Program-made: the position numbers and the translations under genes
From: Aliiglaciecola sp. CAU 1673
GTDB taxonomy: Bacteria > Pseudomonadota > Gammaproteobacteria > Enterobacterales > Alteromonadaceae
Length of the DNA: 64,000 nt
Assembly (NCBI RefSeq): GCF_029223185.1
Contig: NZ_JARHUG010000007.1
Location: 124,001 to 188,000 of the forward strand
Direction of reading: 5' to 3'
Part shown: piece by piece, positions 9,741-18,874 of the stretch
Layout of the letters: every line of letters begins with the position of its first letter
Position numbering within the stretch: the stretch's first letter is position 1
The notes under the pieces: model-generated
The model's database searches: none
The model's input: the letters and a program-made list of their open reading frames with translations, nothing else
What the model was told of the DNA's origin: nothing

Positions 9741-10421
9741 CTAGAAGGGCCACCATTGTGATGAGAAGAAGCGAGTCAGCCAGCCTTGCTCCTGAGCATT
9801 GGCAAAGGTACCGGTACCACTGTATTGAATTCTGGCATTGGCAATTTTGGTTGAAGCCACCTGGTTATCGGGGCTGATATCGGCTGCCCTGACAATGCCA
9901 GTCAGGCGGATATACTCATCGCCGTTATTAATGGTTAGCCATTTTTCACCGCGCACAACCAGATTTTGGTTCGGCATGACCTGAATCACCGTCACAGAAA
10001 TGTTACCGCGAAGGTTATTGCTCTGATTGGCCGTGGCGCTACCAGAGAAATCGTTGGAAGAATCCAATCCCAACTGAATGGACTGGCTGCCAATATTCAC
10101 CGCATTGCCACCTAAGCCCGTAATAGGCTGTAGATCTATTTCATTGGTTTTGGAGGTATTGGTGCCTGCGCTCTTAGTGGCATTTGTATTTTCCTGCAAC
10201 ACCACAGTAATAATGTCGCCAACGCGTCTGGCCTTCACATCTGAATACAGGCTGTTGGCAAAATCTGCATGAAATATGGAGCCGTCATCATTGATTTTTT
10301 GCTCCGGCATATCCGGCATCGCCGGGGCATAATAGGGATCGTTGGGCGAAGGCGCATGCACCGAAGTACTGGCACACCCTGCCAACATCAATATCCCACC
10401 AAGCAAGAGCAAAGCTTTCAT
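9741..10421 (-). CDS. flgH: Flagellar L-ring lipoprotein FlgH
   Basis: This outer-membrane lipoprotein forms the L-ring around the distal rod. The 226-residue product has a lipobox LAGC with Cys16, the conserved [19 protein letters not shown] and the motif [24 protein letters not shown]. The order flgG-flgH-flgI matches the canonical operon. Nothing unusual was seen. Confidence 0.97.
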   Translation of the reverse strand: MKALLLLGGILMLAGCASTSVHAPSPNDPYYAPAMPDMPEQKINDDGSIFHADFANSLYSDVKARRVGDIITVVLQENTNATKSAGTNTSKTNEIDLQPITGLGGNAVNIGSQSIQLGLDSSNDFSGSATANQSNNLRGNISVTVIQVMPNQNLVVRGEKWLTINNGDEYIRLTGIVRAADISPDNQVASTKIANARIQYSGTGTFANAQEQGWLTRFFSSQWWPF

Positions 10422-10433
10422 TTTAGTTACCCA

Positions 10434-11222
10434 TTAAAGCTGCTGAATCACCTGACCAAGCATCTGATCGACTGAACTGATTACCTTGGAGTTCATCTCA
10501 TACAGTCGCTGGCTTTCGATCAGATTGACCAATTCTTCGGTGACGTTGACGTTAGAGGTTTCCAATGTACCTTGTTGCAAGCTACCCAGGCCTTCCAGAC
10601 CAGGAATCCCCTGAATCGGCGCACCACTCACGGCAGTTTCCACATACAGGTTCTGACCAATAGGCTGTAAGCCAGCGGGGTTGATAAAGTCAGCAATATT
10701 CAGCTGTCCGAGGACGACAGGTTCGGCCTGTCCACGCACACTGGCAGAGACTTCGCCATCCTGAGAGATAGTGATCTGCTGGGCGTCCTCGGGCACTGCA
10801 ATTACCGGCTGTAGCTGGAAACCCGCTCCCGGTGTGACCATTTGACCTTGGTCATTTAAGGTAAACTGACCGTTTCGGGTGTAGGCAATGGTGCCATCGG
10901 GCTGCAGGATCTCGAAAAAGCCGCGCCCCTGAATAGAGACATCCAGCGCATTGTCTGTGGTCAGCATATTGCCTTGAGTGAAGGCTTTTTGAACGGCAAC
11001 CACTTTCGTTCCGGCGCCAAGCATCAAGCCTGAAGGCAGCTCGGTATCGGCAGACGAGCGGCCACCTGGCTGATTAATGTTCTGGTACAACAAATCCTCG
11101 AAAATCGCTCTGCCCTTTTTAAAGCCTACGGTACTGGCGTTTGCTAGGTTGTTGGAAATGACCGATACATCGGTTTGGGCCGCATCCAGGCCGGTTTTAC
11201 TGATCCATAATGCCGGGTGCAT
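10434..11222 (-). CDS. flgG: Flagellar distal rod protein FlgG
   Basis: FlgG is the distal-rod axial protein, usually 260-262 residues; this one has 262. It begins MHPALWISKTGLDAAQTDVSVISNNLANASTVGFK, the axial N-terminal motif, and ends with SNVNVTEELVNLIESQRLYEMNSKVIS. The FlgG-specific segment (GRGFFEILQPDG, YTRNGQFTL) is present. It sits between flgF and flgH, as in other gammaproteobacteria. Confidence 0.97.
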   Translation of the reverse strand: MHPALWISKTGLDAAQTDVSVISNNLANASTVGFKKGRAIFEDLLYQNINQPGGRSSADTELPSGLMLGAGTKVVAVQKAFTQGNMLTTDNALDVSIQGRGFFEILQPDGTIAYTRNGQFTLNDQGQMVTPGAGFQLQPVIAVPEDAQQITISQDGEVSASVRGQAEPVVLGQLNIADFINPAGLQPIGQNLYVETAVSGAPIQGIPGLEGLGSLQQGTLETSNVNVTEELVNLIESQRLYEMNSKVISSVDQMLGQVIQQL

Positions 11223-11251
11223 AAGCTACCTCCACCTTTAAAATCAATTCG

Positions 11252-11995
11252 TTACAGGATTTGCAGCAGGCTGTTTGCCTGGCGATCAAGGTTCTCTGCC
11301 TTATCCATCAGTTTTACCTGCATCTCGTAATGACGTTGCAGGGTGATCATGCTGACCATCTCTTCAATGGGGTTGACGTTACTGCCTTCGAGCATCCCAT
11401 TGCGCAGCCGAACATCGGCATCGACGCCCGCTAAATTGCCGTCGCGCATGCGATATAAACCATCGTCACCTTTGATCATTTCGCGCTTCTCTGGGTTGAC
11501 CAGCTTCAATCTGCCCACCTCAGCCAGCACAGTTTCGGGCGCCCCCTGAGGGCGAATAGAGATGGTGCCATCAGAAGCGATATCTATTTTCGACAGCGGT
11601 AATGGCAGGAAAATAGGACCACCATCGCCAATCACAGTATTACCATGTCCATCCTCAAGCACACCGTCCGGACCTAACTGAAAATTGCCGGCCCGGGTAT
11701 AGGCTTCATTGCCTTGATCATCCTGTACGGAGAACCAGCCATCACCTTGAATTGCCAGATCTAATTCGCGATCTGTCTGGATCATGGCGCCGTCTTCAAA
11801 ATCATTAGCCGGGCTTTCTGTCATTGAAAAAACCCGCGTGGGCAACCCTTCACCAAATGCTGGCATCGCGCGGGCTTGTTCCAGTTGCGCTTTGAAACCG
11901 TTGGTTTGCGCATTGGCCAGGTTATTGGCGCGAATTGAGACCGCCAGCAGATCCTGCTTGGCACCGCTGGCGGCGATATAGAGCATTTTATCCAT
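11252..11995 (-). CDS. flgF: Flagellar proximal rod protein FlgF
   Basis: FlgF is a proximal rod subunit. The 247-residue protein has the axial N-terminal motif (SIRANNLANAQTNGFK), the central domain with QGDGWFSVQDDQGNEAYTR and the C-terminal helix (SNVNPIEEMVSMITLQRHYEMQ). It is the first gene of a separate transcription unit: a terminator after flgE and a near-perfect sigma-54 promoter lie in the 228-base gap upstream. Confidence 0.96.
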   Translation of the reverse strand: MDKMLYIAASGAKQDLLAVSIRANNLANAQTNGFKAQLEQARAMPAFGEGLPTRVFSMTESPANDFEDGAMIQTDRELDLAIQGDGWFSVQDDQGNEAYTRAGNFQLGPDGVLEDGHGNTVIGDGGPIFLPLPLSKIDIASDGTISIRPQGAPETVLAEVGRLKLVNPEKREMIKGDDGLYRMRDGNLAGVDADVRLRNGMLEGSNVNPIEEMVSMITLQRHYEMQVKLMDKAENLDRQANSLLQIL

Positions 11996-12035
11996 GACGA
12001 TTCTTTGACTCGAAAACCTTAGTTACAGGATATTC

Positions 12036-12051
12036 TGCAAGGAAAGTGCCA
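12036..12051 (-). promoter_or_regulatory. Sigma-54 promoter of flgFGHIJKL
   Basis: Minus strand: TGGCAC, 5 bases, TTGCA, an essentially perfect -24/-12 element. It lies about 40 bases before the flgF start. An FlrC/FleR-type activator is expected from known polar-flagellar systems (inference). Confidence 0.88.
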
Positions 12052-12166
12052 ATGTGGGAGATAGAGATTCCCGCTATCTACATGCGGGCATGTTCGCGAT
12101 TACTACCAAAGGATTGGCTGTCTGAAATGCGGGAAGATGCCTGAAATGGTTATCGGGCATCTCTAA

Positions 12167-12202
12167 TAAAAAGGACGAGGCGGGCTTTCACCACACCTCG
12201 TC
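12167..12202 (-). terminator. Terminator of the flgBCDE transcript
   Basis: Minus strand: GACGAGG, about 15-base loop, CCTCGTC followed by CTTTTTATT. It lies 22 bases past the flgE stop and before the flgF sigma-54 promoter. Confidence 0.75.
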
Positions 12203-12223
12203 TATCTCCTGAGCAACTTATTT

Positions 12224-13615
12224 TTATCGGATGTTCAATACCGTCTGGTTCAGGGTGTTATTCACTTCCAAGGCCCTGGAGTTAGCCTGGAAGTTACGCT
12301 GAGCAATAATCATATCGATTAACTCAGACGTGAGGTTAACGTTGGCTTGCTCTAAAGCAGAGGAATTAATGGTACCAAAGGTACCGGTAGTCGCTTCACC
12401 TGCTAACGCTTCACCAGAAAGAATACTCTCCTTCCACTGAGTATTACCAATTTGGGTTAGTCCCTGCTCGTTAGCAAATCGCACTAGGGAAACGCGACTT
12501 AGGGGAGAGGAGGTACCGTTTGAATAGGTGGCACGCACCAATCCATCTGGACCGATATCGATGCCTGTTAGACGCCCAACCGGCAAGCCATCCTGTTGAA
12601 GTGCAGTCACTTCAAAACCAGAGGCAAACTGAGTGGGTTCATTTGGCGTGGCAGTAGTAGTATTGAGATTGAAATCAATAACAATTGTCTGGGTTGGATC
12701 TGAACCGTTGGACAGAATAGTTGCGCCTAGTGCAGTTGTCGTCAGCTTACCATCCGGTTGGGCAACACCGTTACCCGATTGAATCGCTATAAAGTCACCA
12801 CCAGAACTAAATGTAAGGCGAGAGCCAGTCACCGCATTACCGGTGTTGGTGCCGGCAGAGTTGGGTGATGCACCTGGTGCCGTTAACGTTGTGGCATCAT
12901 CGTCGGTAATGTTAACCAAATTACCGTCAATGGCCGTCACCATTATCCATTGGTTAGCAGTAGGTCCGGCAATGGCGTCTTTTATAAAATAGTAAGTCTG
13001 AACATGGCTATCCCCCAGAGAGTCATAGATAGTCACCGAAGTCGCTGCGTTGTAAGTCAGCGGATCGGTAGGGTCGAAATCGGCCGGATTCAATGCTGCA
13101 TCGCCTGCAGGAAGGTTCATTTTAATATCCACTTCACGGGTACGCTGCGGTATACCGGAAGAATCTGGAACACGAATGGGCTGAGCAGTGCTTAGTGCAA
13201 CCGAAGCAGAACTACCATCAACGTTGACTGGAAACCCCAACAGGTGATGACCGTTGGAGTTCACCACAAAGTTTTCCGAATTAAGCTTAAACATACCCGC
13301 GCGGGTAAAGGAGAAGTCTCTGGATGTGGTTTCTGGAATAGTAGCAAAAAAGCCGTTACCAGTAATAGCCAGATCCAACGCGTTATTAGTGAATTGCAAA
13401 CTACCCTGGGTAAATTGCTGAGCGACCACTGAGGTCAATACACCATCCCCCACCTTGGTTTTGGCACCAGCCAACAAAGAGGCTGCATAGACGTCACCAA
13501 ATTCGGCCCGCGACTCTTTAAAGCCCACGGTATTGACGTTGGCGATGTTGTTAGCCGTGGTATCCAGGTCTTTTTGTGCAGCGTTGACGCCGCTCAGTGC
13601 AATATTAAAGGACAT
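12224..13615 (-). CDS. flgE: Flagellar hook protein FlgE
   Basis: Hook subunit of 463 residues. The N-terminal axial motif (MSFNIALSGVNAAQKDLDTTANNIANVNTVGFKESR) and the C-terminal helix (LEQANVNLTSELIDMIIAQRNFQANSRALE) are both present. The middle carries the hook surface domains (LTYNAATSVTIYDSLGDSH). It follows flgD, the hook cap, by 13 bases and closes the flgBCDE unit. Confidence 0.97.
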   Translation of the reverse strand: MSFNIALSGVNAAQKDLDTTANNIANVNTVGFKESRAEFGDVYAASLLAGAKTKVGDGVLTSVVAQQFTQGSLQFTNNALDLAITGNGFFATIPETTSRDFSFTRAGMFKLNSENFVVNSNGHHLLGFPVNVDGSSASVALSTAQPIRVPDSSGIPQRTREVDIKMNLPAGDAALNPADFDPTDPLTYNAATSVTIYDSLGDSHVQTYYFIKDAIAGPTANQWIMVTAIDGNLVNITDDDATTLTAPGASPNSAGTNTGNAVTGSRLTFSSGGDFIAIQSGNGVAQPDGKLTTTALGATILSNGSDPTQTIVIDFNLNTTTATPNEPTQFASGFEVTALQQDGLPVGRLTGIDIGPDGLVRATYSNGTSSPLSRVSLVRFANEQGLTQIGNTQWKESILSGEALAGEATTGTFGTINSSALEQANVNLTSELIDMIIAQRNFQANSRALEVNNTLNQTVLNIR

Positions 13616-13628
13616 AACAGTCTCCTAA

Positions 13629-14306
13629 TTAACCACCAATTTCCAATACGTCAGTTAGCTTAATGCTCTGATTACCGGAAAGGTTAAGAATCACGCCCTG
13701 GCTGCTGGAAGCCAGACTAACGCTGTTGACATGACGATGCATGGCCAGGGGAACTTCCTTCACTTCATTGCCAACCTTGGCCCTGGCGGTAAACTTGTAG
13801 TCACCGGGCGGCAAAACATTGCCGCGTCCATCGGTACCGTCCCAGCTAAATTCGATATTGCCGGGTTGATTGGAGCCTAGTTCAAGTACCCGTACAGTTT
13901 GGCCAATGCCGTTTTCAATGGTGATCTTCATCTCATGACCGGCTTTTTCATTGACAATCACGCCGGACACGTCGCTACCGGACTTGAGCACGCCTTGGTT
14001 ACCCAGCACCAATACGTTCTGCCCTATCAGGCTTGAAGCCTGCAGTGCCTGGTTAGAAGTCATGGAGGCAGCAAAATTCTCAAAGTTGGTATTGAGCTTA
14101 TTCAGGCTATCGGCCATGGTGAAGCTGGTCATCTGGGCAATCATCTGATCGTTGTCCACCGGTTTGGTGGGATCCTGCATAGACAACTGTTCGGTCAGCA
14201 AAGAGAAGAAATCCTCCTGGGTCAACTGGCCGTTTTTGTTTTCCGGCACACCCGTTTCTTCTTGCCAACGCAGGTTTGAGAGGTTGCTGTTGTTAATGGT
14301 GTTCAT
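13629..14306 (-). CDS. flgD: Flagellar hook capping protein FlgD
   Basis: FlgD caps the growing hook and is released when FlgK assembles. The 225-residue protein has the conserved N-terminal segment (LTQEDFFSLLTEQLSMQDPTKPVDN) and FLNa/Tudor-like C-terminal domains (FSWDGTDGRGNVLPPGDYKF). It lies 20 bases after flgC and before flgE, the canonical position. Confidence 0.96.
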   Translation of the reverse strand: MNTINNSNLSNLRWQEETGVPENKNGQLTQEDFFSLLTEQLSMQDPTKPVDNDQMIAQMTSFTMADSLNKLNTNFENFAASMTSNQALQASSLIGQNVLVLGNQGVLKSGSDVSGVIVNEKAGHEMKITIENGIGQTVRVLELGSNQPGNIEFSWDGTDGRGNVLPPGDYKFTARAKVGNEVKEVPLAMHRHVNSVSLASSSQGVILNLSGNQSIKLTDVLEIGG

Positions 14307-14326
14307 TGCTTATCCCCGCTTAGGCC

Positions 14327-14749
14327 TTAGTTCTGACCCAGTTGCAGAACGCGTCTGAAAATACGCTTGGTGGTATCTGCCACCTGTACATTGGTTTCAT
14401 AGGCAGTGGAAGCGGACAACATATCAGCCATTTCCTCAACCACATTGACGTTGGGCTTATAGATGTAGCCGTCTTTATCTGCCATAGGGTGATTGGGGTT
14501 AAATTCCACCTGCAGTGGTGCGTCGCTCTCCACCACACCAAGGACCTTTACCCCGGTGCCGCCTTTTTGTGCTTCGATGGCATTTTCCATCTCGGCTGCA
14601 AATACCGGCTTGCGGGCCCGGTAAGTGGCGTCGTAGCTGCTACTGACACTGTTGGCGTTGGCGATATTACTGGCAGTGGTGTTGAGGCGAACGCTTTCTG
14701 CGCTCATGCCAGTGCTGGCAATATTCATCACATTGAACAAACTACTCAT
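14327..14749 (-). CDS. flgC: Flagellar proximal rod protein FlgC
   Basis: Small axial rod protein of 140 residues. The N-terminus MSSLFNVMNIASTGMSAESVRLNTTASNIANANSV carries the shared axial motif, and NPNHPMADKDGYIYKPNVNVVEEMADM is the FlgC signature. It follows flgB by 4 bases, consistent with co-translation. Confidence 0.97.
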   Translation of the reverse strand: MSSLFNVMNIASTGMSAESVRLNTTASNIANANSVSSSYDATYRARKPVFAAEMENAIEAQKGGTGVKVLGVVESDAPLQVEFNPNHPMADKDGYIYKPNVNVVEEMADMLSASTAYETNVQVADTTKRIFRRVLQLGQN

Positions 14750-14753
14750 CTAC

Positions 14754-15152
14754 TTATCCCCCACTGCTCAAGGCTTTTTTCATGCCGGTCAGTTTGCCGC
14801 TTAAAAATTCCATGGTGGCTTGATAGCGCATGCCGTTTTCCAGAAAACTATTACGCTCAGTCTGTACATCCACGGTATTGCCGTCGCCGGTATCCGGCTG
14901 GTCTGGCACGCGGTACATTAACTCTCCGGGGTTACGGACCTGGACATCAAAATGCTTCTCATGGGTGCGACTGAGACGCTGCGAGCGCTCAGACTGTGCC
15001 GCCTTCATTGCGGACTGGAAATCGATATCACGGGCTTTGTACCCAGGTGTATTGGCATTCGCCAAATTACCGGCAATCACTTCCATGCGGTCATTTCGGA
15101 CCTGCAGCGCCTTGTGATGAAATCCAACGAGTTTGTCTAAGCTGATCGCCAT
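14754..15152 (-). CDS. flgB: Flagellar proximal rod protein FlgB
   Basis: The rod protein closest to the MS-ring and export gate; 132 residues. The motif NLANANTPGYKARDIDF and the C-terminal stretch RNSFLENGMRYQATMEFL are typical of FlgB. It is the first gene of the flgBCDE unit and has a sigma-54 promoter just upstream. Confidence 0.97.
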   Translation of the reverse strand: MAISLDKLVGFHHKALQVRNDRMEVIAGNLANANTPGYKARDIDFQSAMKAAQSERSQRLSRTHEKHFDVQVRNPGELMYRVPDQPDTGDGNTVDVQTERNSFLENGMRYQATMEFLSGKLTGMKKALSSGG

Positions 15153-15190
15153 TTATGCTCTCCCATGGCGGAATACTATGGCTAGAGCAA

Positions 15191-15206
15191 AGCAATTGAT
15201 GTGCCA
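15191..15206 (-). promoter_or_regulatory. Sigma-54 promoter of flgBCDE
   Basis: Minus strand: TGGCAC, 5 bases, TTGCT, matching the -24/-12 consensus. It lies about 40 bases before the flgB start, the same geometry as the flgF promoter. Confidence 0.87.
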
Positions 15207-15271
15207 AAAAGGGAAAACGTGCTTGATTTGAATCTGCAAACCTCGCCTTCCCTGGCAAGGACATGACATAA

Positions 15272-15298
15272 GCCTTTATTTTTTAAGGTAATAAAGGC
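15272..15298 (-). other. Hairpin overlapping the cheR stop codon
   Basis: A 9-base inverted repeat (GCCTTTATT / AATAAAGGC) spans the last cheR codons and the stop. No T-run follows, so it may be a weak terminator or mRNA 3'-end element between cheR and the flgB promoter. Confidence 0.4.
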
Positions 15299-16106
15299 CA
15301 GGATTACAGCGAATCATGGAAAAGGCGTCGGACAATCCAGACATGGATTCCGAGGCACCGAGGAACAAAATACCTGCAGACGGCAGGCAAGCGGCAATTT
15401 GTTGCAGTATTTGCGTTTTGACCTGCGGCGAGAAGTAAATCAATACATTGCGACAGAAGACCATATCGAAGCGGCCCAATGAAGCATAAGACTCAAGCAA
15501 ATTAATGGGACGGAAGCTGACCATCGCCGTCACCTGAGATTTAAGCCGCATAGAGCCATTGTCCATCGTCTCAAAAAATTGGCGCTTACGCTCTTCTGAC
15601 AGCCCACGGGATAAAGACAGATTATCGTACTCTGCAGCCTTACAGCGGCTTAGCATATCCGTTGAAATATCGGTTCCCACAATCTGTACCCCGCCGGGGA
15701 AGGCGCCGGGGTTGCGCTGCAGGTACTCCAACACGCAAATAGCGATGGAATAGGGCTCTTGCCCCGAGGAGCAGGCCGCCGACCATATTTTCAACGGGCC
15801 AGACTTACCTTTGAATTTGCTGAGCAATTCAGATTTCAGTAATTCATAGGGGTAGGAGTCGCGAAACCACAGGGTTTCGTTAGTGGTCATGGCATCGATC
15901 ACCGCCTCTCGCAATGTACGATCATGGCCATTCACCACTTTTCTCAGTAGTTGTGACAAATCCGGTATATCGAAGCGACGCAATAGCGGTGACAAGCGAC
16001 TGCGCACCAAATACTGCTTGTTGTCACCCAATACAATACCGCACTGACGTTCCAGATAGTCTCTGAACGTCACATAATCTTGGTTTCCTAATTCTTGTTC
16101 TGGCAC
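15276..16106 (-). CDS. cheR: Chemotaxis protein methyltransferase CheR
   Basis: CheR transfers methyl groups from S-adenosylmethionine to glutamates of chemoreceptors, setting adaptation. The 276-residue protein has the N-terminal helical CheR_N domain and the methyltransferase domain with IWSAACSSGQEPYSIA (SAM-binding), IVGTDIS and FDMVFCRNVLIYF. It follows cheV by 19 bases. cheV-cheR-flgB is a common arrangement in polar-flagellated gammaproteobacteria. Confidence 0.97.
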   Translation of the reverse strand: MPEQELGNQDYVTFRDYLERQCGIVLGDNKQYLVRSRLSPLLRRFDIPDLSQLLRKVVNGHDRTLREAVIDAMTTNETLWFRDSYPYELLKSELLSKFKGKSGPLKIWSAACSSGQEPYSIAICVLEYLQRNPGAFPGGVQIVGTDISTDMLSRCKAAEYDNLSLSRGLSEERKRQFFETMDNGSMRLKSQVTAMVSFRPINLLESYASLGRFDMVFCRNVLIYFSPQVKTQILQQIAACLPSAGILFLGASESMSGLSDAFSMIRCNPGLYYLKK

Positions 16107-16125
16107 TGGGTTACTCAGATAGGGG

Positions 16126-17043
16126 TTAATCCAACCATTTCTTTACTGCGTTGGCGAGTTCATCAGGGTGGAACTTCGCGATAAAATCATCGGCGCCAAC
16201 CTTCTTCACCATGGCCTGATTAAACACGCCGCTTAAAGAGGTATGCAAGATCACATGCAGGTTCTTAAGCTCAGGTGAATTTTTTATTTCCGCTGTTAAG
16301 GTGTAGCCATCCATTTCCGGCATTTCAATGTCAGACACCAAAACACCCACCTTATCGGTAACATCGCCGGTCTCTTTGGCCAGCTCTCTGAGCATAGTCA
16401 GGGCTTCCATACCGTTCTTGGCGGCGACAATATTAAGACCAAGGGTAGTCAGAGCCTTGGTGACCTGATTGCGGGCAACGGAAGAATCGTCGGCGATAAA
16501 GATAATCTTGTCTTTGATGTTAGAGAGATCCAAGCCTTCGGTAACCGACGCGCTGACATCGGTTTTAAGTGGAGAGATTTCGTTGAGGATTTTCTCCACA
16601 TCCAAGATTTCCACTAATTCCTTATCCACTTCGGTCACAGCCGTCAAATAACTGGCGCGTCCGGAGCCTTTGGGGGGCGGCAGAATGGAATCCCAATTGA
16701 TGTTGATGATTCGCTCTACCGAACTCACCAGAAAACCCTGCACCGAGCGGTTGTATTCGGCAATGATGATAAAACATTTTTTGAGATCTTCGATCTTGCC
16801 ACCACCGGTGGCCAGACTTAAATCAATCACGGAAATGGTCTGTCCACGAATATGGGCAACACCTCTGACGAAAGGGTTAAGTTTTGGCATGGCGGTCAGC
16901 GGAGGACATTGCAGCACTTCCCGCACTTTAAATACGTTGATGCCAAAGCGCTGTCTTCCTTTAAGCTTGAATAAAAGAAGCTCTAATCGGTTTTGCCCCA
17001 CCAGTTGTGTGCGCTGGTTGACCGAATCGAGAATGCCTGCCAT
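16126..17043 (-). CDS. cheV: Chemotaxis coupling/response regulator CheV
   Basis: CheV links receptors to CheA through a CheW-like domain and carries a receiver domain that tunes the coupling. The start at 17043 (MAGILDSVNQRTQLVG) has GAGGGG 7 bases upstream. The CheW domain covers about 15-155, and the receiver about 180-300 with acidic pocket IADDSS, phosphoacceptor region VSDIEMPEMDGY and the later T/K positions (LHTSLSG, GADDFIAKF). It heads the cheV-cheR pair. Confidence 0.96.
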   Translation of the reverse strand: MAGILDSVNQRTQLVGQNRLELLLFKLKGRQRFGINVFKVREVLQCPPLTAMPKLNPFVRGVAHIRGQTISVIDLSLATGGGKIEDLKKCFIIIAEYNRSVQGFLVSSVERIININWDSILPPPKGSGRASYLTAVTEVDKELVEILDVEKILNEISPLKTDVSASVTEGLDLSNIKDKIIFIADDSSVARNQVTKALTTLGLNIVAAKNGMEALTMLRELAKETGDVTDKVGVLVSDIEMPEMDGYTLTAEIKNSPELKNLHVILHTSLSGVFNQAMVKKVGADDFIAKFHPDELANAVKKWLD

Positions 17044-17071
17044 TCCATCACCCCTCAATATAAATTCGATC

Positions 17072-17087
17072 CGGCACAAAACTTGCC
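17072..17087 (+). promoter_or_regulatory. Sigma-54 promoter of flgA
   Basis: Plus strand: CGGCAC, AAAAC, TTGCC, with the invariant GG and GC at -24/-12. It lies about 100 bases before flgA, in the gap shared with divergent cheV. Confidence 0.7.
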
Positions 17088-17186
17088 GTCATCGAGGTAG
17101 AGATTCTTGTATCGCCAGTCTTTTGACGGCTTCACTATGTTACAAGAATTTGTTCATAAGCATAGACAAAGTGGCAAGAACTGAAT

Positions 17187-17903
17187 ATGAAAAATTTGCC
17201 TATTATCCTGAAGAGATTGAGATTTTTACCTTTTGCCCTGCTTGTAGCCGGACAATCGATGGGCGCATTGGCAAGCGCGGTAAATCACTCACAAGTAGAA
17301 GCAGCAGCCATCCAGCACGTGGCTACTGCACTCAATGTTGAGGTGCAGGGAGACCCCAATGTAGACATAACCATGTCACCATTGGATGAGCGCATCCAGG
17401 TTCCCCATTGCAGCGTGCCACTTAACGCAGAGACAGACAGCAACAGTCTTAGCCAGGCCAATGTCACGGTCAGGGTTTTCTGCCCCAGTTCCAACTGGTT
17501 CTTGTATGTGATGGTCAAAGTGACACATCTGCAGGATGTGGTTGTGGTAAAGACCGCCATTTCACCGGGCACAATGCTGGATAGCAGCAACCTGGAAGTG
17601 GTAAAACTGGAAAAAAGTCAGTTACGAAGCACAACCTTCTCTTCAGAGGATGAAGTGCTAGGTGCCCGCAGCAAACGTAGATTAAGACCGGGGCAACCTG
17701 TGGAGCCGTCACAACTTTGCTTTGTATGCAAAGGTGACAGCATCGTTATCCATGCAGATATGGGGGGCCTTCGCATCAAAGCGAGTGGCATCGCTCAGCA
17801 AGACGGCAATTTGGGCGACACCATTATGGTAAAGAACCAATCTTCCAACAAAATAATTGATGCCAAAGTGACCAGCCCCAATCAGGTGAGCGTGCGTATT
17901 TGA
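17187..17903 (+). CDS. flgA: P-ring assembly chaperone FlgA
   Basis: Periplasmic chaperone needed for FlgI polymerisation into the P-ring. The 238-residue precursor has an N-terminal signal peptide (about 1-30), a beta-domain, and a C-terminal SAF domain (about 118-238; TAISPGTMLDSSNLE, LRPGQPVEPSQL). It is divergent from cheV, with a sigma-54 site upstream, and is followed by flgM after 206 bases. Confidence 0.95.
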   Translation: MKNLPIILKRLRFLPFALLVAGQSMGALASAVNHSQVEAAAIQHVATALNVEVQGDPNVDITMSPLDERIQVPHCSVPLNAETDSNSLSQANVTVRVFCPSSNWFLYVMVKVTHLQDVVVVKTAISPGTMLDSSNLEVVKLEKSQLRSTTFSSEDEVLGARSKRRLRPGQPVEPSQLCFVCKGDSIVIHADMGGLRIKASGIAQQDGNLGDTIMVKNQSSNKIIDAKVTSPNQVSVRI

Positions 17904-18044
17904 AGGCTTGAAAACATTTTTAAGGCCTGAATAAACTTCCCTGAGAAGACGCCGATAAAGTAAGTACCAAGCCCCATTGATGAAATGGATTTGGTAGGAA
18001 GGCAGCAAAAGTGGTATTTCATTAAAGGTTAAAGGATAATCTAT

Positions 18045-18071
18045 TAAAGTATCAATTTTAGCTGCCGATAA
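18045..18071 (+). promoter_or_regulatory. Perfect sigma-28 promoter of flgMN
   Basis: TAAA, exactly 15 bases, GCCGATAA: no mismatch to the FliA consensus. It lies 38 bases before the flgM start. It places the anti-sigma factor gene under the sigma factor it inhibits. Confidence 0.93.
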
Positions 18072-18109
18072 AGTCTTAAGAGGTTTTTACAGGTAGTGGG
18101 TGATTAACC

Positions 18110-18445
18110 ATGTCCGTCAACAACATTAATGGCAACATGAGCAAGGCTCAGATTGAAAGCCAGAAGCTGCAACAGCAGCAACAGACGCAGAATCAGGCTG
18201 CGCAAAGCGGCGCTGCCAAAGCGCAAACAGCCGCTCTGGCGCCACGCCAAGATTCGGTGTCGCTAACGCAATCTGCCCAGCAATTGTCTCAGGTGCAGAA
18301 GAAAGGCAATGATGCGCCGGTTGACCAGGCCAAGGTGGATCGTCTTAAGAAGGCGATTCAATCAGGCGAATATCGGATCAATCCTGAAGTGCTGGCGCAA
18401 AAGATCGCCAAGCTGGAAGCCGAGTTGTTTGGTGTTAAGTCCTAA
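18110..18445 (+). CDS. flgM: Anti-sigma-28 factor FlgM
   Basis: FlgM binds and silences FliA until it is exported through the finished hook. The 111-residue product has a Gln/Ala-rich, probably disordered N-terminal half (about 15-45) and the conserved C-terminal sigma-binding part (DSVSLTQSAQQLSQVQK, then VDRLKKAIQSGEYRINPEVLAQKIAKLE). flgN follows 3 bases later. Confidence 0.95.
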   Translation: MSVNNINGNMSKAQIESQKLQQQQQTQNQAAQSGAAKAQTAALAPRQDSVSLTQSAQQLSQVQKKGNDAPVDQAKVDRLKKAIQSGEYRINPEVLAQKIAKLEAELFGVKS

Positions 18446-18448
18446 TCT

Positions 18449-18868
18449 ATGAGTCAGATTGCGGAAGCTTTAGCCATTCAACTCACCCACTTGGATCGTC
18501 TCCAGTCTTTGCTGGACCAAGAGCTTTCGCTAATTAGTAACAGGGATGCAGAAGCCTTGATCACCTTGGTCAAGGAAAAGGAAGCACTGCTAGATGCTAT
18601 TCAGGCGCTAGATGAGAAATTAAAAACTGCTCTGTCATCGGACATCGAAGAAGATGTCGCTATTGCCGATTTGAAACAGCAGATCCTGAGCAAAGTCGAA
18701 GAGTGCAAATATCGCACTAAGATCAATGCTACAGCCGTTGAACAAGGGCAACTACGTCTTGAGCATTTACGTGGATTGATTATGGAAGCCAGAGCTAAAG
18801 AAAGCCTGACTTACGACAAAGCCGGCAAAAAACAATCCGGCACCAAAAGCGGCGGTATCAGCGCTTAA
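18449..18868 (+). CDS. flgN: Flagellar export chaperone FlgN
   Basis: FlgN is the cytoplasmic chaperone for FlgK and FlgL. The 139-residue, almost wholly helical product (LTHLDRLQSLLDQELSLIS, then VKEKEALLDAIQALDEKL) matches the family in size and pattern and is directly downstream of flgM. The C-terminal tail is Lys/Gly/Ser-rich. A 12-unit heptamer array starts 6 bases after the stop codon. Confidence 0.92.
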   Translation: MSQIAEALAIQLTHLDRLQSLLDQELSLISNRDAEALITLVKEKEALLDAIQALDEKLKTALSSDIEEDVAIADLKQQILSKVEECKYRTKINATAVEQGQLRLEHLRGLIMEARAKESLTYDKAGKKQSGTKSGGISA

Positions 18869-18874
18869 CTCTCA

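Noticed and set aside
9233-9877. 214-residue plus-strand reading frame
   Set aside because: It is antisense to flgI/flgH, which have strong family motifs and ribosome sites.
17109-17116. GGCGATAC on the minus strand as a sigma-28 -10 box for cheV
   Set aside because: No TAAA at the 15-base spacing (GTGA there); too weak to call.
16670-17341. 223-residue plus-strand reading frame
   Set aside because: Antisense to cheV and running into flgA in another frame; no ribosome site or family.
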